The translations under genes were made by a program, and so were the position numbers. Shown here one piece after another: positions 17,770-25,119 of a DNA stretch of 64,000 bases (position 1 is the first letter of the stretch; each line of letters opens with the position of its first letter). Source of the stretch: Actinomadura rudentiformis (GTDB taxonomy: Bacteria > Actinomycetota > Actinomycetes > Streptosporangiales > Streptosporangiaceae); NCBI RefSeq assembly GCF_008923185.1, contig NZ_WBMT01000010.1, positions 186,001 to 250,000 of the forward strand, read 5' to 3'. The notes beneath the pieces were generated by a model, which worked only from the letters and a program-made list of their open reading frames with translations, did no database searches and was not told where the DNA came from.

Positions 17770-18690
17770 ATGAAGCCCTTCGCGTCGGCGCCCAGCCTGA
17801 AGGCTCAACTCCTCCTGGCCGCCGGGAACAGCCTGACCGTCGCCGCGGGCTGCGTCGTGGCCATCTTCTTGGTGAAGAGATATGCCCTCGGTGACTGCGA
17901 GGGCCTGGGTTGCCTGGGCACTCTGGTCACCACCGGGCTCATGGTGCTGGTGGCCGGAGTGTCCCTTCTCGGGCTGCTTCTGTACGTCACAGGTGTGCGG
18001 CCGACATGTGTGATCACCCCGCTCGGTGCCGTGTTCACCATGGTGGTGCTTTACGCGTGGCAGAACATGTCGCTTCCCTGGCCGGACTGGGCCCTCGTCT
18101 TCGCCGCCGGTCTCGGGTACGCCGCGGCGACCCTGGCCGCGTCCGCCGACGCCCACGTGGCGGCCCGACTCACCGCCGCCGGCACGGTCCTGGCCCTCCC
18201 GCTGGTGTCGGGCCCCATCCACACGCACCAGAGCCGCGAATCCGCGAAGCACATCCTGGCCGACGCGAGGGTTCCATTGCTCGGCCCGGACCTACCGAGG
18301 TACGGCATCGACTACGCCGCCGCCAATCCCTCCGGTGACCGCTTCTACTACGCCCTGAAGCCCCGTTCGGCACCTGAGCGCCTCACTCCCGAGGACCGGG
18401 AACGTCTGGAGATCCGCGTCACCGTCGCCGCTGTCAATCCGACCTTCGCGCCGCCCCGCCACTGCAACGCCCCCGGCTGGAGCAGCGAGCCGCGTGACCC
18501 GCCGTGCCCGCAGGTCGCCCCGCAGACCTGGCGCTGGAAGCGGGACGACTCCACCGCCTACCTGGTCCGGCGAGGCAGCCATCTCGCCGTGATCGAGGCC
18601 CGCCAGGGCCCGGCGGCCGAACCCGTGCTCCGTCAGATCGCGCGGACCCTTTCTCCCCGCCCGCCCACGTTCTTCGTCCCCATCAAGTGA
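17770..18690 (+). CDS. Hypothetical membrane protein
   Basis: 306 residues, not recognised as a known family. The N-terminal half has about four to five hydrophobic segments: residues 20-35, 48-72, 78-95 and 105-145. The C-terminal half (about 155-306) is soluble and Pro/Arg-rich, with LPRYGIDYAAANPSGDRFYYAL and Cys at HCNAPG and PPCPQ. It probably acts in the membrane with an external or cytoplasmic C-domain. Codon use is typical of the host, so it looks like a real gene. It stands alone between mobile-element debris and a phage-like fragment. Confidence 0.7.
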   Translation: MKPFASAPSLKAQLLLAAGNSLTVAAGCVVAIFLVKRYALGDCEGLGCLGTLVTTGLMVLVAGVSLLGLLLYVTGVRPTCVITPLGAVFTMVVLYAWQNMSLPWPDWALVFAAGLGYAAATLAASADAHVAARLTAAGTVLALPLVSGPIHTHQSRESAKHILADARVPLLGPDLPRYGIDYAAANPSGDRFYYALKPRSAPERLTPEDRERLEIRVTVAAVNPTFAPPRHCNAPGWSSEPRDPPCPQVAPQTWRWKRDDSTAYLVRRGSHLAVIEARQGPAAEPVLRQIARTLSPRPPTFFVPIK

Positions 18691-18842
18691 ACCGATCTTG
18701 GATGAGACGAAGCAAGGCCTGATGAACTCCCGCCGGAGGCAGTCTCGGCCTGGCTGGACGACCGCGCCCGCTCCTAGGACGCGAGCCAGGCCAGTTCATC
18801 GCTCAAATTAGTCCGGAGAATCTACTACGCCGAACACGACGC

Positions 18843-19241
18843 CTACCTCATCCCGGACGACAACCCGGCTTGACCAAGAACATAAAGGCACCCTCCGGAG
18901 CCAGGCTTCGTCCGAGCGCTCAGCGTGAACGTGGTGGCGTCGTTCTCGATGGTGAAGTCACCCAGGACGCCATCGCCGCCCACGGCAGCAGGGAGTAGCT
19001 CCGGGCAGCCCAGGTCGCTCACGTAGAGGATGCCGTCAGCCTTGCGGACCTCGATCTCCTCGCCCTCGGCGAATTCAGGAGAGAACTCGATCGACACGAA
19101 TCCATCGGTGATGGCCTGCGCGCAGGTCCCGGCGACGGGGACACCGCAGGCATTCACTCGGGTGGCCCGCAGCCTCCGGCCGCGGAGGCTGTTCCAGCAG
19201 ATGGTCACGGGCTGGGTTCCTTCGCGGGATACCCGGCCCAT
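18843..19241 (-). CDS. Phage tail-protein-like fragment
   Basis: 132 residues at most. RLRATRVNACGVPV, ITDGFVSIEFSPEFAEGEEIEV and a following Cys-Pro-Glu segment resemble the N-terminal part of structural tail proteins of Streptomyces and mycobacterial phages, which begin with a comparable RLTRLDxCG and later GFVSVxxxxxxEEGEEI. The protein is short for that family and the last 50 residues do not match, so it is probably a truncated prophage remnant. The true start is unclear. No other phage structural gene is nearby. Confidence 0.5.
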   Translation of the reverse strand: MGRVSREGTQPVTICWNSLRGRRLRATRVNACGVPVAGTCAQAITDGFVSIEFSPEFAEGEEIEVRKADGILYVSDLGCPELLPAAVGGDGVLGDFTIENDATTFTLSARTKPGSGGCLYVLGQAGLSSGMR

Positions 19242-19442
19242 GGCCAGCGGCTTTGAAAGCTTCCTTCAGGTCAGCGCCTGAGGGCAAGATCAGCGCTGGG
19301 CCGCCAGGACGACGGGATAGGTGCCGCAGTGTGTGCAGTGCGGGTTTTTTGGTTGTTTCTACCTCGACACAGTCACTGTTGGTGAGATGCTGACTACTGG
19401 CTGCGGGAAGGCTGACTAGCACCCACTGGTCGGGGGAAGCCG

Positions 19443-20513
19443 ATGCGTTCCGACAGGCGATGGCTGCTGCTGGCGCTGGCGCTCACCTCCGTGATCGCGA
19501 TCGCCGATGCGGCGCTGGGCGCCGCCGTGGTCTTCATCGGCCTGTTGATCGCCGGGCCCATGCTGGCCTCGGCCCGCTGCACCGGCCTGTGGACCGCGCT
19601 GGCCGGCTGCTACGCGGTGGTGCTGGCGGTAGCGGTGGGCGTCCCTGATGAGTTCTTCGGCACCGCTGACCATCTGACGCGGTGTCTGATCGTGGCGGTG
19701 GGCGCGAGTTTCGCCGCCCTCGCCGCGCGGATCCGCACCGACCGGGAGCGGGCGCTCACACGCATGACACAGGTGGCCCAGGTGGCCCAGCAGGCGCTAC
19801 TACGGCCCATACCGGCCGAGGTCGGTCAAATGTCGTTCGCCCACCGGTACCGATCCGCCACGCGCGAGGCGCAGATCGGCGGCGACCTCTACGACGTCGC
19901 ACTGACGCCCTACGGACTACGGCTGATCATCGGCGACGTGAAGGGCAAGGGCCTTCCGGCCATCCAGCAGGCAGCCAGCGTGCTGCGCTGCTTCCGCGAA
20001 ACGGTATTCGCCACCGCCAGCCTCACCGGCTTGGCCAAGGAACTGAATGCGCGCATCAGCCCCGAGCTGGCAGCCGAGGACTTCGTCACCGTGCTGCTGG
20101 CCGAGTTCGCCCCCGGACAGGTACGTCTCGTCAACTGCGGCCACCCACCTCCACTACGCATCGGGCCCGGATCCCAAATGCTGCACCCCCCACAGCCCAC
20201 CCCACCGCTCGGCCTCAACCCCGAACCGATGCTGCAGCACGTCCGCCTAGACCCAGACCAGCGGCTGCTGTTTTACACCGACGGCCTCATCGAGGCCAAG
20301 GACTCCCACAGCACCATGTTCACCCTGAACCATCAGGCCATCGCCGTACTGAACGAGCCGTTGCTGGAAGCCGCCCTGGAGGGGCTGCTGGACCTCGTCC
20401 TCAACCATGTCTGCGGCCAGTTCGAAGATGACCTGGCGCTGGTGCTGTGCCAGCCCACCCTGACCTCCCACATCGAGCAGCCTGGCCAATCCCGCCTGCC
20501 TGGCCTGCCCTGA
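19443..20513 (+). CDS. PP2C-type (SpoIIE) protein phosphatase with membrane domain
   Basis: 356-residue serine/threonine phosphatase of the SpoIIE/RsbU class. Three hydrophobic helices (about residues 7-95) form an N-terminal membrane anchor. A short coiled linker (RTDRERALTRMTQVAQVAQQ) leads into the catalytic domain: AQIGGDLYDVALT and IIGDVKGKGLPA with metal-binding Asp residues, then LVNCGHPPPLRI, LLFYTDGLIEAKD and the C-terminal QFEDDLALVL. Such proteins usually dephosphorylate anti-anti-sigma factors. No anti-sigma partner is adjacent, so its target is unknown. The start at 19443 lies just after GGGGGAAGCCG. Confidence 0.9.
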   Translation: MRSDRRWLLLALALTSVIAIADAALGAAVVFIGLLIAGPMLASARCTGLWTALAGCYAVVLAVAVGVPDEFFGTADHLTRCLIVAVGASFAALAARIRTDRERALTRMTQVAQVAQQALLRPIPAEVGQMSFAHRYRSATREAQIGGDLYDVALTPYGLRLIIGDVKGKGLPAIQQAASVLRCFRETVFATASLTGLAKELNARISPELAAEDFVTVLLAEFAPGQVRLVNCGHPPPLRIGPGSQMLHPPQPTPPLGLNPEPMLQHVRLDPDQRLLFYTDGLIEAKDSHSTMFTLNHQAIAVLNEPLLEAALEGLLDLVLNHVCGQFEDDLALVLCQPTLTSHIEQPGQSRLPGLP

Positions 20514-20619
20514 GCCGTCGCCCCTTCAGCCCGCACGAGTCCCGCGGGTCTGGCGGCGCTGGCCGCTTCGGCGTTTCGGCTCGGGCCCAGCGGGCTCTGG
20601 CTCGGGTTCGGGTGCCGCT

Positions 20620-20893
20620 CGATGTTGCCTCTCTCGAGGAGGACGCGTCGGCGTCCGCGCACGACAACTACTGGCGGCTGATCGGCGCCAAGGGCATCAA
20701 ACACCGGATCAGCCGCCGCGGCACCGCGCACGGCTCTGGCCTGGGCAAGCACCGCTACATCGTCGAACACACGATCGCGCTCCCGCACTGGTCCCGCCGC
20801 CTGCACATCCGTTGAAAGATCCACGACGACATCCACCAGGCCTTCATCACCCTCACAGCAACCAACATCTGCTGGCGCCACCTTGTCCACTGA
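20620..20893 (+). pseudogene. IS5-family transposase C-terminal remnant
   Basis: The plus-strand frame reads GAKGIKHRISRRGTAHGSG, then LGKHRYIVEHTIALPHWSRRL, an in-frame TGA at 20813-20815, then KIHDDIHQAFITLT and ICWRHLV. This is the C-terminal end of an IS5-type DDE transposase; the catalytic Glu is in VEHTIA. The N-terminal two thirds are missing and the frame is interrupted, so it is dead. No terminal inverted repeats are visible. Confidence 0.8.
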
Positions 20894-20978
20894 CCTTTCT
20901 GTTAGGACCTTTAAGACCCAGCACGCGACGCATCGCCACGGTGGGTTTGAACATGCATGATCGCGGCACGGTGAGAAG

Positions 20979-21569
20979 GTGTGGCAGGTGAGGTACTCAA
21001 GTCGTCGGCTCGTTCTGCGAAACAGCGTCGCGGACGCGGACATCTGGGCCTTCGCCAAACGAAAGGGCTGGCGGTATCTGGGCCATGTGCCGAGGGACCC
21101 GGAGCGGGGCGTCTTCTACGAGGCCCGCTGGGACCTGGGCGAAGAAAACCTGGCTCACTTCATCATCGATGAGTTCGCCGATGTCCTCTACATGGTCGTC
21201 CAACACCACGACCCTCAAGCCGCCGAGGACGTCGCACGGCAGATCGAAACGGGCCTGCCTGTCGACTCGCTGGCGCACCTGGCGGAGAACTTCGATGTGA
21301 ACATGTATCCGGCAGGTTGGGCGAAGGCCCTGCTTCGTCTCGCAGTCGGAGCTCCTCTCTCCCTTGACGAGGAGGTTCGAATCCGCATCCATGACTCGGT
21401 CGGTCATCGCGATGCGAGGGTCCGGATGGCGACCGTTTGGGCCATCCGCTATACGGCCTGGCCAGAGCTCCACCCGATCCTGGAGCAGATGGAGCGATCG
21501 GAAACCGACCCGGACGTGGCCCAGGAGATAGCTCGAACAACAGAAGCATTCGCAGCAAAATTCACCTGA
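20979..21569 (+). CDS. Hypothetical protein, possible HEAT-like C-terminus
   Basis: 196 residues, family not recognised. The N-terminal 60 residues are mixed alpha/beta (DADIWAFAKRKGWRYLGHVP; then YEARWDLGEENLAHFIIDEF). The C-terminal half reads like helical repeats (VRIRIHDSVGHRDARVRMATV and the following WPELHPILEQM), as in HEAT-repeat lyase-type proteins. There are no signal or membrane segments, so it is probably cytoplasmic. GTG at 20979 follows GAGAAGG closely; GTG at 20988 is an alternative start. Codon use is normal. Confidence 0.6.
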   Translation: MWQVRYSSRRLVLRNSVADADIWAFAKRKGWRYLGHVPRDPERGVFYEARWDLGEENLAHFIIDEFADVLYMVVQHHDPQAAEDVARQIETGLPVDSLAHLAENFDVNMYPAGWAKALLRLAVGAPLSLDEEVRIRIHDSVGHRDARVRMATVWAIRYTAWPELHPILEQMERSETDPDVAQEIARTTEAFAAKFT

Positions 21570-22050
21570 GCTTGCCTTTTGATCCTTATTTTCGCGAGGG
21601 TGTGGCCGGCAACCCTGATGTGCCGGAGGAGCGGAACAGCGCGCCTTACGACGACCCCTGGTGGATCTCAACGCCGAAACCCAGGACGCATCCAAACGAA
21701 AGTCACGCCAACGTGAGTCGCCGTGGTCTGCTTACCGCGACTTCTCGCTCCGATGCTCGTCATGCCCCGAGCCAAAAGCTGGCAAGACGTGTTCATCATG
21801 ATCCAAGCCGACGAGGCGTCTGTCTGGATGGAACACGACCTGCACCGGCCTGGATTCTTCGTGCCAAAGCCCACAGCGCAAGCGCCAGCGGCTCTACCGC
21901 GGCCAGGGAGTGATCGGCGAGTTTCTGTCAGCCGATGGGCTGAACGACTACTACCGTTCCACCGAGTCTTCGAGCACTCTGCGCTATAGACTCGGCACGC
22001 TATGTGAGCGTACGGTGACGTTCTCCGCAGTCATGGAGAGGGAGAGTCAC
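21570..22050. other. Intergenic region, no gene recognised
   Basis: About 480 bases with lower third-position GC bias and only short, overlapping open frames without domain resemblance. The end (21980-22050) carries the likely promoter and the AGAGGGAGAG ribosome-binding site of the EF-hand gene. Confidence 0.5.
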
Positions 22051-22572
22051 ATGAGCGACGGCGTGGCGCCCTGGTACGGGCGCAGTTTCGACCTGCTTGA
22101 CACCGACCGCAACGGAGTGATCGAGGCGAACGATCTGGCGGCGCTGGCCAACGGGCTGCTTCACGCGGGCGATATTCCCGTCGACTCGGCGAAGGGTCAG
22201 GCGCTCCGTGCCGCATACCAGCGCTTCTGGGAGATCATCAGCGAATACGCCGACGCCGACTCGGATCGGCGCATCACGCGCGAGGAGTTCATCAACGCGA
22301 TGGACGGCGGGATGAGCAGGGGCTCGATGTTCACCGAGGGCGTCACCGACGCGGTCGCCGCGGAGTTCGCGGTGGTCGACGCCAACGACGACGGACAGGT
22401 CGACCTGGCGGAGTTGCAGAGGTTCCTCCAGAGCGCCGGCCTCCCGGAGGACGAGGCCCGCCAGACCGCGGCCGACATCGACCTCAACGGCGACGGCATC
22501 GTCTCCCTGGAGGAGTACGAGCAGGCCTGGCGCAGGTACTACCTCGGCGGAGACCCACAGACCCAGTCATAG
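22051..22572 (+). CDS. EF-hand calcium-binding protein
   Basis: 173-residue soluble protein with four EF-hand loops: DTDRNGVIEANDL (about 15-27), DADSDRRITREEF (about 65-77), DANDDGQVDLAEL (about 110-122) and DLNGDGIVSLEEY (about 145-157). All have acidic residues at positions 1, 3, 5 and 12 or near equivalents, though loop 2 has Arg at positions 6 and 7 and may bind Ca2+ weakly. Spacing resembles calerythrin and other actinomycete sarcoplasmic-type calcium-binding proteins, which are thought to buffer calcium or signal. The ATG at 22051 follows AGAGGGAGAG and replaces a longer upstream frame. It appears to be monocistronic. Confidence 0.92.
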   Translation: MSDGVAPWYGRSFDLLDTDRNGVIEANDLAALANGLLHAGDIPVDSAKGQALRAAYQRFWEIISEYADADSDRRITREEFINAMDGGMSRGSMFTEGVTDAVAAEFAVVDANDDGQVDLAELQRFLQSAGLPEDEARQTAADIDLNGDGIVSLEEYEQAWRRYYLGGDPQTQS

Positions 22573-22618
22573 CGGAGCGGCTCCGGCCGAGCCGTGGCCG
22601 CAGCCAGGCCCGGGCGGC

Positions 22619-22670
22619 GCCAACGGGGGCCTGAAGCGGCCTGGGCCAACGGGGGCCTGGAGCGGCCTGG
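22619..22670 (+). repeat. Tandem duplication of a 26-base unit
   Basis: Two adjacent 26-base copies (22619-22644 and 22645-22670) starting GCCAACGGGGGCCTG differ at one base. They lie 47 bases after the EF-hand stop, outside any gene. Confidence 0.85.
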
Positions 22671-22768
22671 AGGGATGGTCGCAGGGGCGCTCAGGCAAAA
22701 GGGACTCACCGCCCCTGCGGTGCAGGCAGTCTCCACCGGGCCGCAGGGCACCGCAATGCCAGCCTGAT

Positions 22769-22810
22769 GCCGCGCAGGGGGCCGATCCGGTGATCTGCCC
22801 CCTGCGCGGC
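22769..22810 (+). terminator. Perfect 14-bp stem hairpin
   Basis: GCCGCGCAGGGGGC (22769-22782) pairs perfectly with GCCCCCTGCGCGGC (22797-22810) across a 14-base loop. There is no T-tract, as common for actinomycete terminators. It could end the EF-hand transcript, about 200 bases upstream, or act as a protein or RNA structural site. Confidence 0.6.
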
Positions 22811-22837
22811 CGCTGGGCCAGGTTCTACAACAGCGTC

Positions 22838-23308
22838 GTGAGCGCTCCAGGCCAGCAGCCCGCCCCTGCCCCTGCGCCGGCGGCCGGGACGCACTGGTCG
22901 TGGTGGCTGGTCGGCGCGACCGTCGTCGCTCTCGGCCTGGTCGTCGTGGTGGTGTTGCTGTGGCCGGCCACGGCCTGGTGGGTCGAGCACGTCGACGGCA
23001 TCGACCTAGAGGAGAAAGTCCCCAAGACCGGCCAGGAGATCTTGAGCGGAAAGGACCGGCAGGAGGTCCTGGACAAGGCCCGCGGGCCGTATCACCGCGG
23101 TGGCCACCGGAATCCAGGCAGCGGTCGCGATCTACTACACCGCCTGCCGACTACCTCCTCCAGCACACCCTGCTCGGCCGCCGCCAACTTCACCGACCTG
23201 CAGTCAGGCGGCCTGCTCGTAAGCACGAAACCGGCAACATCGACAGGCCGTCCACCGAATCCGGATGGACGGCCTGTGTTGCTTGAGGTCAGGCGGTCAA
23301 CCAGGTGA
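22838..23308 (+). pseudogene. Single-pass membrane protein, frame disrupted after residue ~75
   Basis: From GTG 22838 the product has a Pro/Ala-rich leader (APGQQPAPAPAPA), one strong membrane helix (SWWLVGATVVALGLVVVVVL) and a charged stretch KTGQEILSGKDRQEVLDKAR near residue 75. After that the frame turns into low-complexity sequence, while another frame continues with a hydrophobic ITAVATGIQAAVAIYYTACR. The order helix, charged linker, second helix resembles actinomycete pentapeptide-repeat membrane proteins, but no repeats follow. It is probably a truncated, frameshifted gene. It is followed by a strong hairpin. Confidence 0.4.
23243..23277 (+). terminator. Rho-independent-like hairpin, 11-bp stem
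   Basis: ACAGGCCGTCC (23243-23253) pairs perfectly with GGACGGCCTGT (23267-23277), loop 13 bases, followed by TTGCTT. It lies between the membrane-protein remnant and the convergent dioxygenase gene and could serve either direction. Confidence 0.75.
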
Positions 23309-23475
23309 AGACTGCGCGGGTGCCAGGCAGGAGGCCGTCGAGATGTCCGATGTCCAGGACCCAGAACATCAGTTTGAACTGCTTGGCCTTCCACAGCGAG
23401 AGCACCTGACCGTTGCGCACTTGGTCGGCCCACAAGGTGTTGGAGGCGACGCCACGACGGCACATTTGTGGATGG

Positions 23476-24264
23476 TCACCGTCCGAGGCCTCGCCTGATC
23501 GCGGTCTCGACGGGCGACAAGGCCCCATCCGCGCGGTCGAGCCGGAGCGGTCCGGCCGGGACGAGCTTCGGCTGGCCCAAAAAGCGCGGATTCTTCCCGA
23601 GGTGTGGCTGGCCAGCGTGCACCAGAAACGGGTGGCACAGGTAGACAGCGCCCGCGCTGCCCGTGACGTGGGCCAGCCGATGGTGCCCGGTGGCGGCGTC
23701 CACCCGCCGGGCCAACTCCCTGGCGTCCAAGCCCTCCTCGCCCTCGGGTTCGAGGACCCGCGCCACGTCCAGGTGGGAGCCGACGCGGAGGCGGGTGGGG
23801 GCGTCGTCCTCCCCCACGTCCGAGAGCAGAAAGAACATCAGCAGAGCGCGGTCCCTGGAATGGACGTTCGCGCGCCAGGTCATGTAGTCGTTGGGATCGG
23901 AGTCGGGGCCGGGGAAGCTCACGTCGACGTGCCACCCGTCGACGACGGCCGGTTCGTTCCCGGGAAAGCGGATCACGAAGCCGCCCAGACTGGTGCGCGG
24001 CGTCCAGCGTCCCTTTCCCACGAGGGTGTCGAACGCAGCGTGCAAGCGTGGCGTGTTGGCCGCGGCTACGAACGGCGTCTGCGTGTAGTCCGGGCGTGCC
24101 GCCACCGGCCGCGGCCATGTGGCCGGATCGGCGGGGTCGGCGCCGAGGTCTCGCCAGATGATCTCACGGCACTCGTCCGCGATCTCCCGGGGGAACGCGC
24201 CCTCGATCCGGACGAAGCCGTCCTCGATGAAGGCGTTCACCTGTGCGTGGTCGAGCATGATCAC
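23476..24264 (-). CDS. Phytanoyl-CoA dioxygenase (PhyH)-family oxygenase
   Basis: 262-residue non-haem Fe(II)/2-oxoglutarate oxygenase. The iron-binding HxD is in VVDGWHVDVSFPG (about residue 112) and the distal His is in LCHPFLVHAGQPH (about residue 217). A following RFLGQPKL-type segment is near the 2-oxoglutarate Arg region. It is soluble and of unknown substrate; relatives hydroxylate small carboxylates, amino acids or secondary metabolites. The start at 24264 has a second ATG two codons later; neither SD is strong. It is isolated, with degraded DNA upstream, so no pathway can be inferred. Confidence 0.88.
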   Translation of the reverse strand: MIMLDHAQVNAFIEDGFVRIEGAFPREIADECREIIWRDLGADPADPATWPRPVAARPDYTQTPFVAAANTPRLHAAFDTLVGKGRWTPRTSLGGFVIRFPGNEPAVVDGWHVDVSFPGPDSDPNDYMTWRANVHSRDRALLMFFLLSDVGEDDAPTRLRVGSHLDVARVLEPEGEEGLDARELARRVDAATGHHRLAHVTGSAGAVYLCHPFLVHAGQPHLGKNPRFLGQPKLVPAGPLRLDRADGALSPVETAIRRGLGR

Positions 24265-25119
24265 ACAATGGCTGCCGGAGCGCCGTCGCCGCCAACCATT
24301 ATCCGGCGGTCCGGCTCAGGAGCCGGGCCGGGATGGGAGCCTGGGTGGTGACCGGCGGTGCCTGATACGAGACGGCGATCCCCCGCGTCCGCTCCGTCGT
24401 CGACAGGGTCGCCCGCCGCCTGGCCATCGACTGGCTACCGTACGAAGTCCTCGCCGCCGAAGGCATCTTCACCGTCGACGAACGTGTCACCGCCGCCGGA
24501 GACTGGCTCGCCACCGAATCCGCCAAAATCGCCTCCGTCCAAGCCGAAGTACCCTCAGCCGGCCCCGACGAAGTCATGGCGGCGTTCCGCACCGAACTGG
24601 CCACCGGCATCGGCACCCCGAGCCGACTGCAAAGGCCGTGAACCCTGGCACAGCGACGGGCCGCACTGCTCTACCAAGTCTCGGTCGCACCCGATCTCAA
24701 GGGACCGCAGCGGGGGGCACTGTGGCGTCGACGTCTTGGAGGCGGTTGGCGTAGCCGCAGGGCGTCGAGTTCCCGGGCGGTCAGCGGTTGCGGCGGGGGT
24801 CTTTGATCTCGCCCGGGTCCGGTAGTTGTCTCGCGGCGTGGAGCAGGCGTTCGGTCAGCGCGGGCCGGACCAGGGTGCCGCCTTGGGCGAGGGTGCGGCA
24901 TTAACCAGGCCGTCGTGGTGCCGGACGTTCCGTACACGGTGAACGGCAACGACCTCAGCGCCATGGCCGCCGCCGCTCACATCATCCATGAGGGCGGGCA
25001 CGAGCGGACGCCTGGCCGCATTCGCCGAGTTGCGCACACGCGGGCTCCTCCAGCTGGCAACGCTCACGCCTTGAGTGACATGCGAAGCTGGTGGCGATCA
25101 TCCTTCGCAGAGGAGAGCG
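24265..25119. other. Degraded region between dioxygenase and LAL regulator
   Basis: No intact gene. A plus-strand frame at about 24364-24642 (containing RRLAIDWLPYEVLAAEGIFT and TAAGDWLATESAKI) has host-like codon use but no start codon in a sensible place and no recognised family; it is probably a truncated gene. A response-regulator fragment lies at 24720-24905 on the minus strand. The end holds the AGGAGAG ribosome-binding site (25111-25117) of the LAL gene. Confidence 0.5.
24720..24905 (-). pseudogene. NarL/LuxR response-regulator fragment
   Basis: The minus strand reads TLAQGGTLVRPALTERLLHAAR, then LPDPGEIKDPRRNR and a stop. A frame change gives RPLTARELDALRL. This is the linker between receiver and HTH domains of NarL-type response regulators (gG-LVRPALTERLL followed by LTxRELEVLRL). 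Both the receiver and the rest of the HTH are missing. Confidence 0.6.

Noticed and set aside
23289..23528. Minus-strand frame containing QFKLMFWVLDIGHLDGLLPG
   Set aside because: It reads like a protein end but has no recognised family, no clear start and overlaps the dioxygenase 3' end; at most a gene fragment.
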